Positions 1 through 8,780 of a stretch of 14,776 bases of DNA are shown in pieces. Position 1 is the stretch's first letter. The number at the start of each line of letters is the position of its first letter. The stretch lies in the NCBI GenBank assembly GCA_023442755.1, contig JAEZXS010000363.1, positions 1 to 14,776 of the forward strand, written 5' to 3'. The notes under the pieces are model-generated. The model made no database searches and had not been told where the DNA came from. It saw only the letters and a list, made by a program, of their open reading frames with translations. The DNA is from Pseudomonadota bacterium. GTDB taxonomy: Bacteria > Desulfobacterota > Syntrophobacteria > Syntrophobacterales > Syntrophobacteraceae. The translations under genes were made by a program, and so were the position numbers.

Positions 1-1
1 G

Positions 2-220
2 TTCCGGAGCATGGGATCGGTCAAGTTTTCGAAGTTCCTCATCGAAGAGGCGAAAGTAGCCGTTTCCCCGGGCCTGGGATTTGGAGAATACGGCGACGAA
101 TATGTCAGGTTTGCCCTCGTCGAAAACGAAATGCGCACCAAACAGGCAATCAGAGGATTGCGGCGCGCCCTGCAGAAATCCATTCGGGTTCCTAAACAGG
201 CAAGTGTTGTTGGCAAATAA
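2..220 (+). CDS. alaC: AlaC-like aminotransferase, C-terminal end (5' truncated by window)
   Basis: This is the last 72 codons of a fold-type I, PLP-dependent class I/II aminotransferase; the reading frame is open from base 2 and the PLP-binding lysine lies outside the window. The visible stretch has the C-terminal small-domain pattern of the AlaC / LL-diaminopimelate aminotransferase-like group: KFSKFLIEEAKVAVSPGLGFG, then GDEYVRFALVENEMR (whose Arg would contact the substrate carboxylate in this family) and a final basic helix. It closely resembles the end of E. coli AlaC as I remember it, where the enzyme makes alanine from pyruvate and glutamate. In related bacteria this gene often stands directly before homoserine dehydrogenase, as here, so its substrate could instead belong to the aspartate pathway. 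The family is well supported; the exact substrate is not. Confidence 0.8.
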   Translation, partial: FRSMGSVKFSKFLIEEAKVAVSPGLGFGEYGDEYVRFALVENEMRTKQAIRGLRRALQKSIRVPKQASVVGK

Positions 221-265
221 GTTTCGCAAAAACCCGTAAATCCACAACTTATATCGGCTCGTTGC

Positions 266-296
266 CGCTCCCGCGCTCTTTCGGGCGTCGGGAGCG
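266..296 (+). promoter_or_regulatory. Stem-loop in the leader of homoserine dehydrogenase
   Basis: CGCTCCCG at 266-273 pairs perfectly with CGGGAGCG at 289-296. Inside it CGC (274-276) can pair with GCG (285-287) past a bulged T at 288. The stem sits between the aminotransferase stop and the hom start and ends 28 bases before the chosen hom ATG. No T-run follows directly, so it is not a classic intrinsic terminator. It may stabilise the upstream transcript end or shape the hom leader. It also makes the in-frame upstream starts at 262 (TTG) and 298 (ATG) unlikely, since both lie in or beside the stem. Confidence 0.45.
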
Positions 297-324
297 TATG
301 CAATCGGGTTTTATAGAGGAATCC

Positions 325-1635
325 ATGCAGAAAATCGGGGTCGGACTCTTTGGCTGGGGCACAGTAGGATGCGGCGTGATTCAGACACTCCGGGAAAATG
401 CGCGCGACATCGAGAGCCGCCTCGGGGTGCCCCTCGAACTTTTGAAGGTTGCAGACCTTGATCACGAACGCAAAAGGCCTGTCGATGTTCCCCGGGAAAT
501 GCTCACCACCAGAGCGGAGGACATCCTCGAAAATCCGGATATCCAGATCGTTGTGGAACTCATCGGCGGACTCGGGGCCGCGAAAACCGTCATCACCAGG
601 GCTCTCGAAAACGGAAAGTACGTTGTTACCGCCAACAAGGCCCTGCTCGCCCACGACGGCAACGAGCTTTTCGATCTCGCTTTGCGCCGGGGCCGCGCTA
701 TAGGCTTCGAAGCCTCGGTCGCGGGCGGCATCCCTCTCATTAAGTCCATCCGGGAAGGCCTGGCCGGAAACCGGATCAATACCATTTTCGGTATCCTGAA
801 CGGGACCGCCAATTACATCCTCACCCGGATGACCGAAGCACACCTTTCGTTCGAACACGCGCTCGAGGAAGCCCAGGCTCTCGGCTACGCGGAAGCCGAT
901 CCGACCCTCGATATCGAAGGCATCGATACCGCCCACAAACTCGCGATTGCAAGCGCCCTCTCTTTCGGAACCCCCATTCAGTTCGACAAGGTGTACGTCG
1001 AGGGCATCTCCGGCATCAATCCTCTCGATGTCCAGTATGCAGAGGAGTTCGGATACCAGCTGAAGCTCCTCGCGATCGCACGGAACAGCAACGGCCGCAT
1101 CGAGATGCGGGTGCATCCCACCCTAATCCCCCGCACGCACGTGCTTGCCAGTGTCAAAGGCGCCTACAATGCCGTGCATGTCGAGGGCAACTCGGTCGGC
1201 GACATCATGCTCTACGGTATGGGCGCCGGCATGATGCCCACCGGCAGCGCCGTGGTGAGCGACCTGATCGACATCGCCAGGGATATTCTCCTGAAAACGC
1301 CGGGAAGAATCCCCTCGCTTGCCTTTCTGCCCGACCGGCTCCAGAACCTGGAGATCAAGCCGATTTCCGACGTATCTACCTGCTACTATTTTCGTTTTTC
1401 GGCCCTGGATCGCCCAGGTGTGCTTTCCACGATCTCCGGCATACTCGGCAAGCACAACATCAGTATCGCGGCCGTTATCCAGAAAGGCCGCCACGAAGAG
1501 GGCTCCGTACCGCTTGTCATGATCACGCATGAAGCACTCGAGAGCAGCGTCAGAAAAGCGTTGCAGGAAATAGACAACCTGGATGTCGTCGTGGCGCCGA
1601 CACCGCTTATCCGCATCGAGAATCACCAGGATTGA
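325..1635 (+). CDS. hom: Homoserine dehydrogenase with C-terminal ACT domain
   Basis: A 436-residue NAD(P)-dependent homoserine dehydrogenase, reducing aspartate semialdehyde to homoserine on the way to threonine and methionine. Residues 4-15 hold the Rossmann nucleotide-binding loop (GVGLFGWGTVG; Trp stands where many homologues have Leu). VTANKALLAH lies at 101-110. The family signature around GYAEADPTLDIEGIDTAHKL contains Asp201 and Lys205, spaced like the catalytic Asp/Lys pair of yeast Hom6. Residues about 354-425 form an ACT domain (FSALDRPGVLSTISGIL), which in this family usually gives allosteric control by threonine. ATG 325 is preferred over in-frame TTG 262 and ATG 298: it has AGAGGA four bases upstream, and the protein then begins as homologues do (MQKIGVGLFG). 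The next gene starts 21 bases after the stop, consistent with one operon. Confidence 0.95.
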   Translation: MQKIGVGLFGWGTVGCGVIQTLRENARDIESRLGVPLELLKVADLDHERKRPVDVPREMLTTRAEDILENPDIQIVVELIGGLGAAKTVITRALENGKYVVTANKALLAHDGNELFDLALRRGRAIGFEASVAGGIPLIKSIREGLAGNRINTIFGILNGTANYILTRMTEAHLSFEHALEEAQALGYAEADPTLDIEGIDTAHKLAIASALSFGTPIQFDKVYVEGISGINPLDVQYAEEFGYQLKLLAIARNSNGRIEMRVHPTLIPRTHVLASVKGAYNAVHVEGNSVGDIMLYGMGAGMMPTGSAVVSDLIDIARDILLKTPGRIPSLAFLPDRLQNLEIKPISDVSTCYYFRFSALDRPGVLSTISGILGKHNISIAAVIQKGRHEEGSVPLVMITHEALESSVRKALQEIDNLDVVVAPTPLIRIENHQD

Positions 1636-1656
1636 TCCCGGCTCAGGCTCATTGAA

Positions 1657-2892
1657 ATGAATGATAAATATATTATCCTGATCGGCGACGGGATGGGAGA
1701 CTATCCCCTGGACCGGCTCGCAGGGCGCACCCCGCTGGAAGCCGCCCGAAAACCCAATATCGATAACCTTGCACGAATCGGACTGCAGGGCACCGTGCAA
1801 ACCGTTCCCTCAGGAATGGAGCCTGGAAGCGACGTGGCCAACATGAGCCTTCTTGGCTACGATCCGGCCGTCTATCATACCGGGCGAGCGCCGCTTGAAG
1901 CCGCCAGCATGGGCGTCAGGCTCGCTCCCGACGATCTCGCCTTCCGCTGCAACCTGATTTACCTCGACAGGCAGAGGTCCGATAACGTTTTGATGGGCGA
2001 TTATTCCGCCGGCCACATCTCGACCGGGGAAGCCAATGTCCTCATCTCCGCCCTGCAGAGCGCCGTTGCCGGTTCTCCGCTCAAACTGTATCCCGGGGTG
2101 AGCTATCGTCATCTGCTCGTCTGGAAAGGCGGCCCAGCCGGCCTTTCAACCACCCCGCCGCACGACATTACCGGCCAGCCGATCGCACCTTACTATTTCC
2201 TTGCCGGCGAACCGGTGCTCCATTCGTTTGCGGTCAGGGCTGCAAGCATACTCGAAAGCCACCCGATAACCCGCGAGCGTCTGGCAGCCGGCAAGAATCC
2301 CGCCAACGCCGTGTGGCTGTGGGGACAGGGCAAAGCCCCTTCCATGCCGAAGATGCACGAGCGGTTCGGCATCTCGGGGGCCATGATCTCCGCCGTCGAT
2401 CTGCTCAAAGGGATTGGAGTGTATGCCGGCCTTGAAGCCGTAAATGTCCAGGGCGCAACGGGTTATCTGGATACCAATTTCGAGGGGAAGGTGTCGGCGG
2501 CCATCGCGGCGCTGGAAAAGGAAGATTTTGTTTTCGTGCACCTGGAGGCGCCCGACGAGGCCTCCCATGAAGGGAGCCTGGAAAAGAAACTCGAAGCCAT
2601 CGAAAAGTTCGACGAGCTTATCGTCGGGCCGATCGTGGAAAGGGCAAAAAGATTTGAGAATGTTCATCTCCTGATCATGCCCGATCACCTGACTCCGATT
2701 TCGCTGCGCACGCACGCATCGGAGCCGGTGCCGTTTCTGCTTGTTGACAGACTCGGCTCCACCAGCGGTTCCGGCTGCCGTGAAGGAGGATATTGCGAGA
2801 AAAATGCCCATGCGGCAGGACTGCGCTTCAACTCGGGTCCGGAACTGTTCCAGCGATTCATTGGAAGACTCCCGGCGACGGCAAGCGCGTAG
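1657..2892 (+). CDS. apgM: ApgM-family phosphoglycerate mutase-like protein, probable homoserine kinase analogue
   Basis: A 411-residue member of the alkaline-phosphatase superfamily, in the archaeal-type cofactor-independent phosphoglycerate mutase family (ApgM, COG3635). Visible active-site elements are Asp11 in LIGDGMGD, the presumed phosphoryl-carrying Ser58 in PGSDVANMS, Asp300 and His304 in EAPDEASHEG, Asp343-His344 in MPDHLTP, and His353 in LRTHASEP. The length is normal for the family. The obvious reading is interconversion of 2- and 3-phosphoglycerate. However, the gene lies 21 bases downstream of hom, and no GHMP-type thrB is seen here. From memory, COG3635 proteins beside hom have been predicted, and in Bacteroides and Desulfovibrio genetically supported, as a non-orthologous homoserine kinase. 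I favour that role here by context. The Shine-Dalgarno is weak (AGG at 1645-1647). Family certain; substrate inferred. Confidence 0.88.
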   Translation: MNDKYIILIGDGMGDYPLDRLAGRTPLEAARKPNIDNLARIGLQGTVQTVPSGMEPGSDVANMSLLGYDPAVYHTGRAPLEAASMGVRLAPDDLAFRCNLIYLDRQRSDNVLMGDYSAGHISTGEANVLISALQSAVAGSPLKLYPGVSYRHLLVWKGGPAGLSTTPPHDITGQPIAPYYFLAGEPVLHSFAVRAASILESHPITRERLAAGKNPANAVWLWGQGKAPSMPKMHERFGISGAMISAVDLLKGIGVYAGLEAVNVQGATGYLDTNFEGKVSAAIAALEKEDFVFVHLEAPDEASHEGSLEKKLEAIEKFDELIVGPIVERAKRFENVHLLIMPDHLTPISLRTHASEPVPFLLVDRLGSTSGSGCREGGYCEKNAHAAGLRFNSGPELFQRFIGRLPATASA

Positions 2893-3001
2893 TTTCCTGT
2901 CTGTCCATCCTGATTGGCGGATCGGCAAAAAAGGGTATTTGCACAGGACTTCTCCGGTAAATCCGGGGTTACATATTTGATTTTCCCGTTAGGCATGTTA
3001 C

Positions 3002-3015
3002 CGTGACATATCACG
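3002..3015. promoter_or_regulatory. Operator-like interrupted palindrome CGTGA-N4-TCACG
   Basis: CGTGA (3002-3006) and TCACG (3011-3015) are exact inverted copies around CATA. The site lies in the 266-base non-coding spacer between the ApgM stop and the thioesterase start, about 145 bases before the latter. The half-site and N4 spacing are reminiscent of CRP/FNR-family operators, but it matches neither the CRP (TGTGA-N6-TCACA) nor the FNR (TTGAT-N4-ATCAA) consensus. A weak promoter-like pair (TTGATT at 2977-2982, TACCGT at 2999-3004) would overlap it. Nothing else convincing is seen in the spacer apart from a small CCGG/CCGG hairpin at 2954-2966. Confidence 0.3.
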
Positions 3016-3158
3016 ACAGATAAGTGGACGTTGCCTTTTCTGCACTGCCCTACTGAGGAATTTGAAATGCGAGATGCGAATTCGTCAAACGGGGTATCCT
3101 TCATTTTCGAATCATTCCCGGTTTTGTTGATCCAAAAAGCAGTACAAGGAGAGTGAAA

Positions 3159-3560
3159 TTGGCCTTTCAGGCTCAATTCAGAGTGATATACGGCGACACC
3201 GACGCCATGGGGTTTGCCTATTACGGCAACTATCTGAAGTGGTTCGAAATCGGCCGGGCGGAATGGTTCCGAAAGAGCGGTACGAGCTACCGGGAACTGG
3301 AACAGCGGGGGCTGTACCTGCCGGTGCTCGAGGCGCACTGCTCGTATCTCAAGCCTGCGTTCTACGATGATCTTCTCACCATCAACACTTCGTTCACGTT
3401 CGAAGGTCCGGCCAAGCTGAGATTCGAATACGAAATCCTGCGGGATGGAGAGGTCATCACCCGCGGCTACACGCTGCATGCCTGCATGAACACCGATCAC
3501 AAGGTTCAAAAACCGCCCCCGTATCTTCGAGAACTTCTCGAAAGCGGCCGTGAACGTTGA
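3159..3560 (+). CDS. YbgC/FadM-type acyl-CoA thioesterase (hotdog fold)
   Basis: A 133-residue single hotdog-domain thioesterase of the 4-hydroxybenzoyl-CoA thioesterase / YbgC family, which hydrolyses acyl-CoA thioesters in the cytosol. The N-terminal signature is clear: YGDTDAMGFAYYGNYLKWFE, with Asp15 at the position of the catalytic aspartate of 4HBT enzymes, followed by the long central helix (IGRAEWFRKSG) and the five-stranded sheet. The His often found in the YHxNY segment of YbgC is Tyr here (YYGNY). I place the start at TTG 3159, because AAGGAG (3146-3151) is then 7 bases upstream; the in-frame GTG at 3153 would abut the ribosome-binding site with almost no spacing. The substrate cannot be read from sequence. 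In YbgC-type neighbourhoods it may be short acyl-CoA or acyl-ACP. Confidence 0.85.
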   Translation: MAFQAQFRVIYGDTDAMGFAYYGNYLKWFEIGRAEWFRKSGTSYRELEQRGLYLPVLEAHCSYLKPAFYDDLLTINTSFTFEGPAKLRFEYEILRDGEVITRGYTLHACMNTDHKVQKPPPYLRELLESGRER

Positions 3561-3566
3561 CCAACC

Positions 3567-3587
3567 CGGTTCCCGGTCCGGGAACCG
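3567..3587. promoter_or_regulatory. Perfect 10-bp inverted repeat before hisA
   Basis: The 10-base arm CGGTTCCCGG (3567-3576) is followed by one T and its exact reverse complement CCGGGAACCG (3578-3587). As RNA this gives a 9-bp GC-rich stem with a three-base loop. It begins 6 bases after the thioesterase stop and ends 4 bases before the AGAGGA Shine-Dalgarno of hisA (3592-3597). No T-run follows, so a simple intrinsic terminator is unlikely. A DNA operator, an RNA-processing hairpin, or a structure affecting hisA translation are possible; the sequence does not decide. Confidence 0.45.
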
Positions 3588-3601
3588 AATTAGAGGATGA
3601 A

Positions 3602-4345
3602 ATGATAATCTTTCCAGCCATCGACTTGAAAGGCGGAATCTGCGTCCGCCTTATGCAGGGTGATCCGGAACGCGCGACGGTTTACGGCAAGGACCCGGTG
3701 GAGGTAGCAAAACACTGGGAGTCCCAAGGAGCGGAATGGCTCCATCTTGTAGACCTGGACGGCGCATTCTCGAAGGCCCCGGTCAATCACGGGATCATCT
3801 GCCGGATCGCCGAATCCGTTTCCATTCCCGTACAGGTGGGCGGAGGCATCCGTACTCTCGATAACGTGGAGAGCTATTTCGCTGCAGGAATCGCCAGGGT
3901 CATTCTTGGTACGGTCGCCCTGAGGCAGCCGGAAATCCTGGAAAAAGCATGCGACCTCCACCCCGGTAAGGTTGCACTGGGGTTGGACGCCCGCGACGGA
4001 TGTGTGGCTGTCGAAGGGTGGAAGGAGGCCACGCAAACCGATGCCGTTTCGCTGGTCCGGAGGTTCAGCCATCTCAACCTCGCCGGCGTCATCTACACGG
4101 ACATACACAGGGACGGCATGCAGACCGGCGTAAATATCGAGGCTACCGGCCGGCTGATGGAGGAAACAGGGGTACCCGTGATCGCATCCGGCGGGGTTTC
4201 CACCATAGAGGATATCAGGAAGCTCCTCCCTCTCGTCCCGCTCGGACTGCTCGGCGTCATTACGGGAAGGGCGATTTACGAGGGAACGTTGAATCTTCGT
4301 GACGCGATAGTATGCGCCCGGCAAAACGACGGTTCGTCACTGTAA
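3602..4345 (+). CDS. hisA: Phosphoribosylformimino-AICAR ribotide isomerase (HisA)
   Basis: A 247-residue (beta/alpha)8-barrel enzyme of histidine biosynthesis that isomerises ProFAR to PRFAR by an Amadori rearrangement. The barrel strands carry the expected motifs: MIIFPAIDLKGG with catalytic Asp8, WLHLVDLDGAF, VQVGGGIR (phosphate binding), RVILGTVAL, VALGLDARDG with the second catalytic Asp129, VIYTDIHRDGMQTG with Thr166, VIASGGVS and GVITGRAIYEG. It is HisA rather than HisF because it has the IxPAIDLKGGxCVRLxQGD opening. ATG 3602 is chosen because AGAGGA lies 4 bases upstream and the product starts exactly as the family does; the longer in-frame TTG at 3557 would run through the inverted repeat. 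No other his gene is visible, so this copy stands outside a his cluster, at least in this window. Confidence 0.95.
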   Translation: MIIFPAIDLKGGICVRLMQGDPERATVYGKDPVEVAKHWESQGAEWLHLVDLDGAFSKAPVNHGIICRIAESVSIPVQVGGGIRTLDNVESYFAAGIARVILGTVALRQPEILEKACDLHPGKVALGLDARDGCVAVEGWKEATQTDAVSLVRRFSHLNLAGVIYTDIHRDGMQTGVNIEATGRLMEETGVPVIASGGVSTIEDIRKLLPLVPLGLLGVITGRAIYEGTLNLRDAIVCARQNDGSSL

Positions 4346-4367
4346 CCTTTCAGGAAAGAGGTTGGGC

Positions 4368-4814
4368 ATGGAATTGCAGCAGCAAATCGAACAGGCTCTC
4401 AAGAGCGCAATGCGGGAGAAGAACGAGACGAAGAGGGACGCTCTGCGGATGCTGCTCACCGCTTTGAAAGTCAAGGAAAAGGAACTCAAGAGGCAGCCGG
4501 CGGAAGCCGAAATCCAGCAGACCATCACCAGCCTTATCAAGCAGCGCCGCGATTCGGCGGAACAGTACAGGACGGGTGGACGCGAGGAGCTTGCCGCGAA
4601 AGAGGAAGCGGAAATCATCGTTCTTCAGGCATTTCTCCCCAAACAGCTCTCCGCCGGCGAACTGGAGAAACTTGTCGATGAGGCGATTGCCGAAGCCGGA
4701 GCTGCGTCCCCCAAAGAGATGGGCAAGGTGATGAAAGTCCTGATGCCCAAAACAGCAGGGCGCGCGGATGGAAAACAGCTCAACGAGATGGTCCGGAAAA
4801 AACTCGGCGGCTGA
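4368..4814 (+). CDS. yqeY: GatB/YqeY domain-containing protein
   Basis: A 148-residue, all-helical cytosolic protein of the YqeY family, which shares its fold with the C-terminal tRNA-contacting domain of the GatB amidotransferase subunit. Typical segments are MELQQQIEQALKSAMREKN, KRDALRMLLTALKVKEKEL, the YRTGGREELAAKEEAEI helix, LQAFLPKQLS, and SPKEMGKVMKVLMPKTAGRADG near the C-terminus. Length and motif order match the family. The molecular role is unsettled; a tRNA- or aminoacylation-related function is only suggested by the shared domain. ATG 4368 has AAGAGG six bases upstream and is preferred over TTG 4362. In many bacteria yqeY lies between rpsU and dnaG; here it sits before dnaG but follows hisA instead of rpsU. 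Confidence 0.92.
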   Translation: MELQQQIEQALKSAMREKNETKRDALRMLLTALKVKEKELKRQPAEAEIQQTITSLIKQRRDSAEQYRTGGREELAAKEEAEIIVLQAFLPKQLSAGELEKLVDEAIAEAGAASPKEMGKVMKVLMPKTAGRADGKQLNEMVRKKLGG

Positions 4815-4961
4815 ACTGCCCCAGGCTTTTTTCGACCGTTTACCTGAAAAAGATGGAATTCAACCTTGATTTGACCTTCGTCAGGGGCTAAGAATTGGGG
4901 GTTTTCCATCTGGCAATGATGTTCATTTTCTCTTGGCTTTTCTCAATGCAGGCTTGTTGAC

Positions 4962-6785
4962 GTGACTGTTTCCGGTATTGCCACTCTGGTAAAACAAGCA
5001 GTGGATATAGTGGATGTGATAGGCCGGGTCGTCCCGTTGCGCCGCTCCGGCAACCGCCACGTCGGACTATGTCCATTCCACCAGGAAAAAACTCCCTCCT
5101 TCCAGGTGGATGCCGAAAATCAGCTCTATTACTGCTTTGGCTGCGGCACGGGTGGAGACGTCATCAGTTTCGTCACCAAGCATCAGAACCTCAGCTTCAC
5201 CGATGCCGTAAAGTTTCTTGCCGACAGGTACAATATTCCGCTCCCGCAGAAAGACAGCTATCGTGCGGAAGATTCCGCACTGCAGGCAGACAGAAGGGAG
5301 CGCGAGCAGATTCTGGCCGCTCTTCAATGCGCTGCCGATTTTTTCTACCGCGAACTCCATATGAGCCCCGAAGGTAAAATCGCGCGGGACTATATTATCC
5401 GGCGTGAATTGCCTCCGGAGGTTGTCGAATCCCAGAGATTAGGTTATGCACCCGCACGATGGGACGGTCTGCTCGAACATCTGAGAAAGAGCGGGATCGA
5501 TCCGGGATTGGCGTCCAAGGCCGGACTTCTGGGACACAGACCCAACGATCCATCCCGGTTTTACGACCGTTTCCGAAATCGTCTGATTTTCCCCATTGCG
5601 GACGAGCACGGCAGGATTGTCGCCTTCGGAGGGCGCATTCTGTCCCAGGACGATCAGAATGAGCCCAAGTACCTGAACAGCCCTGAAACCCCGGTTTATC
5701 ACAAGGGGAGAATGCTATACCAGTACGGCGCGGCGCGTGAGGCATGCAGGCAGAAAAGACAGGTGCTGCTCGTGGAAGGCTACATGGACCTGCTCGCCTT
5801 TCATACCAAGGAATTCTTCAGGGTCGTAGCCACGCTGGGTACCGCACTTACCAGTCAGCAGGTCCGTCTGCTCTCCAGGATCTGCGATGAGGTCGTGCTG
5901 GCATACGACGGCGATGCCGCGGGCGAGAGAGCAATGCTGCGAGCCCTACCCCTCTTTTTGCAGGACGAGCTTTCCGTAAGCTGCATCCATTTCCCGATGG
6001 ATATGGACCCGGATGATTTTCTCAAGAAAAGCGGGATAACGGAACTCGAAAAGCTCGTTGCCCGCCGTGAGGAACTGGGCGCTTACACGGTGAGAAAGGC
6101 CCTTTCAAAATGGGATGGAAGCGCTGCAGGCAGAGCCGCGATCTTTACCGAACTGCAAGCCGTTTTCCAGGCCGTACGCCAGCCAGTTCTCAGGATGGAG
6201 TACCTGAGGCTGATTGCGGATGGCTTTTCCATTTCCGAGGAGGTGGCCGAGGCCCAGTTACTGCATGACAGGCGCGGGCGGCCCGACAACAAGCCCGCCG
6301 CTCGGCAGTTTACTGCGGTGAACTACCCCAGGATGCCGGAAATCGAGTCTCTGGAAGAGAAGATTCTTAGGATAATGATCAAATACCCTGGGTTGACCGA
6401 ATGTGTACGGGATTCCGGGGCGCTGTACTGTTTTCGCGAATCGAAATTGTCCGCTATAGCGGACGTTCTCTGCCAGGCTGGTTTTTGCGACAGTGAAGAT
6501 CCCGGTGCGACATCGGTTTATGATTTGCTGCCCGGATCGGATCTGCAGGAACTCTATGCGCGTTATCTGATGGAGCCTTACGAACTGAGCGAGCCGGAAA
6601 TTCAGCTGCTCGACTGGCTCGAAGCCCTGATGAAAAGACAGGAGACGCAGAAGAAAAAAGAATTGGAGAAGATGCTCCGGGAAGCCGAAAGGAGTGGTGA
6701 TACAGCCCGGATCAGGACCATTCTGGTAGAAATAAGGGATCTTGCGGCCAAGACCGACGTTAGCGATTTATCTGATAACGTTTAG
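4962..6785 (+). CDS. dnaG: DNA primase
   Basis: A 607-residue bacterial primase making RNA primers for the replication fork in partnership with DnaB helicase. The N-terminal CHC2 zinc-binding domain shows CPFHQEKTPSF and YYCFGCGTGGD, with Cys37, His40, Cys58 and Cys61 as ligands. The RNA-polymerase core spans about 115-370 and includes the basic FRNRLIFPI stretch and the TOPRIM motifs VEGYMD (Glu272) and AYDGDAAG (Asp316, Asp318), then DMDPDDF around 347-353 for metal binding. Residues about 455-600 form the helical, helicase-interacting C-terminal domain, which is poorly conserved. The start is GTG 4962, judged by homologue alignment at the zinc domain; only a weak AGG (4950-4952) precedes it. 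A 147-base gap separates it from yqeY, while rpoD starts 13 bases downstream. Confidence 0.97.
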   Translation: MTVSGIATLVKQAVDIVDVIGRVVPLRRSGNRHVGLCPFHQEKTPSFQVDAENQLYYCFGCGTGGDVISFVTKHQNLSFTDAVKFLADRYNIPLPQKDSYRAEDSALQADRREREQILAALQCAADFFYRELHMSPEGKIARDYIIRRELPPEVVESQRLGYAPARWDGLLEHLRKSGIDPGLASKAGLLGHRPNDPSRFYDRFRNRLIFPIADEHGRIVAFGGRILSQDDQNEPKYLNSPETPVYHKGRMLYQYGAAREACRQKRQVLLVEGYMDLLAFHTKEFFRVVATLGTALTSQQVRLLSRICDEVVLAYDGDAAGERAMLRALPLFLQDELSVSCIHFPMDMDPDDFLKKSGITELEKLVARREELGAYTVRKALSKWDGSAAGRAAIFTELQAVFQAVRQPVLRMEYLRLIADGFSISEEVAEAQLLHDRRGRPDNKPAARQFTAVNYPRMPEIESLEEKILRIMIKYPGLTECVRDSGALYCFRESKLSAIADVLCQAGFCDSEDPGATSVYDLLPGSDLQELYARYLMEPYELSEPEIQLLDWLEALMKRQETQKKKELEKMLREAERSGDTARIRTILVEIRDLAAKTDVSDLSDNV

Positions 6786-6798
6786 GAGATAGTGACCA

Positions 6799-8589
<1,791 letters not shown>

Positions 8590-8603
8590 AGCTTTGATTT
8601 AGC

Positions 8604-8633
8604 TTGACACAGTTTCATAGACGCAATTATACT
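8604..8633 (+). promoter_or_regulatory. Sigma-70 promoter of the CAT tRNA gene
   Basis: A perfect -35 box TTGACA (8604-8609) is followed after 18 bases by the -10 box TATACT (8628-8633, five of six consensus bases). Transcription would start near 8640, leaving a short leader of roughly 17 bases before the mature tRNA at 8657. It begins 14 bases after the rpoD stop, so the tRNA can be transcribed independently of the sigma operon. Confidence 0.8.
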
Positions 8634-8656
8634 TTCGAATTGTCTGTTTTTATGGA

Positions 8657-8730
8657 GGGCCCATAGCTCAGTTTGGTAGAGCATCCGGCTCATAACCGGC
8701 AGGTCCCTGGTTCGAGGCCAGGTGGGCCCA
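8657..8730 (+). tRNA. tRNA with CAT anticodon (elongator Met, or Ile2 if lysidine-modified)
   Basis: A 74-base cloverleaf: acceptor stem GGGCCCA/TGGGCCC (7 perfect pairs), D arm GCTC-AGTTTGGTA-GAGC, anticodon stem TCCGG/CCGGC with loop CTCATAA (anticodon CAT at 8691-8693), variable region AGGTC, T arm CCTGG-TTCGAGG-CCAGG, and discriminator A. The 3' CCA is not encoded. A G1-C72 pair and the absence of three G-C pairs of the GGG/CCC type in the anticodon stem exclude initiator tRNA. The outermost anticodon-stem pair (27-43) is a T-C mismatch. Elongator methionine and AUA-reading tRNA-Ile2, whose C34 is converted to lysidine by TilS, share this anticodon and cannot be told apart with confidence by eye. 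Confidence 0.93.
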
Positions 8731-8780
8731 CGCAATACATATTCTGCAAAAATCGGTACTATGGATCATTCAGCAAATAG

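Noticed and set aside
262..324. Longer N-terminus for homoserine dehydrogenase from TTG 262 or ATG 298
   Set aside because: The added residues resemble no homologue and pass through the leader hairpin; ATG 325 has a good Shine-Dalgarno and the normal N-terminus.
1123..1800. A 225-codon minus-strand open frame over the end of hom and the start of the ApgM gene
   Set aside because: It lies opposite two well-supported genes and shows no recognisable domain or ribosome-binding site.
4806..4832. Intrinsic terminator after yqeY, with a T6 run at 4827-4832
   Set aside because: The only stems available are GGCGG/CTGCC with a wobble pair, set six bases before the T-run, or a three-pair stem; both are too weak to call.
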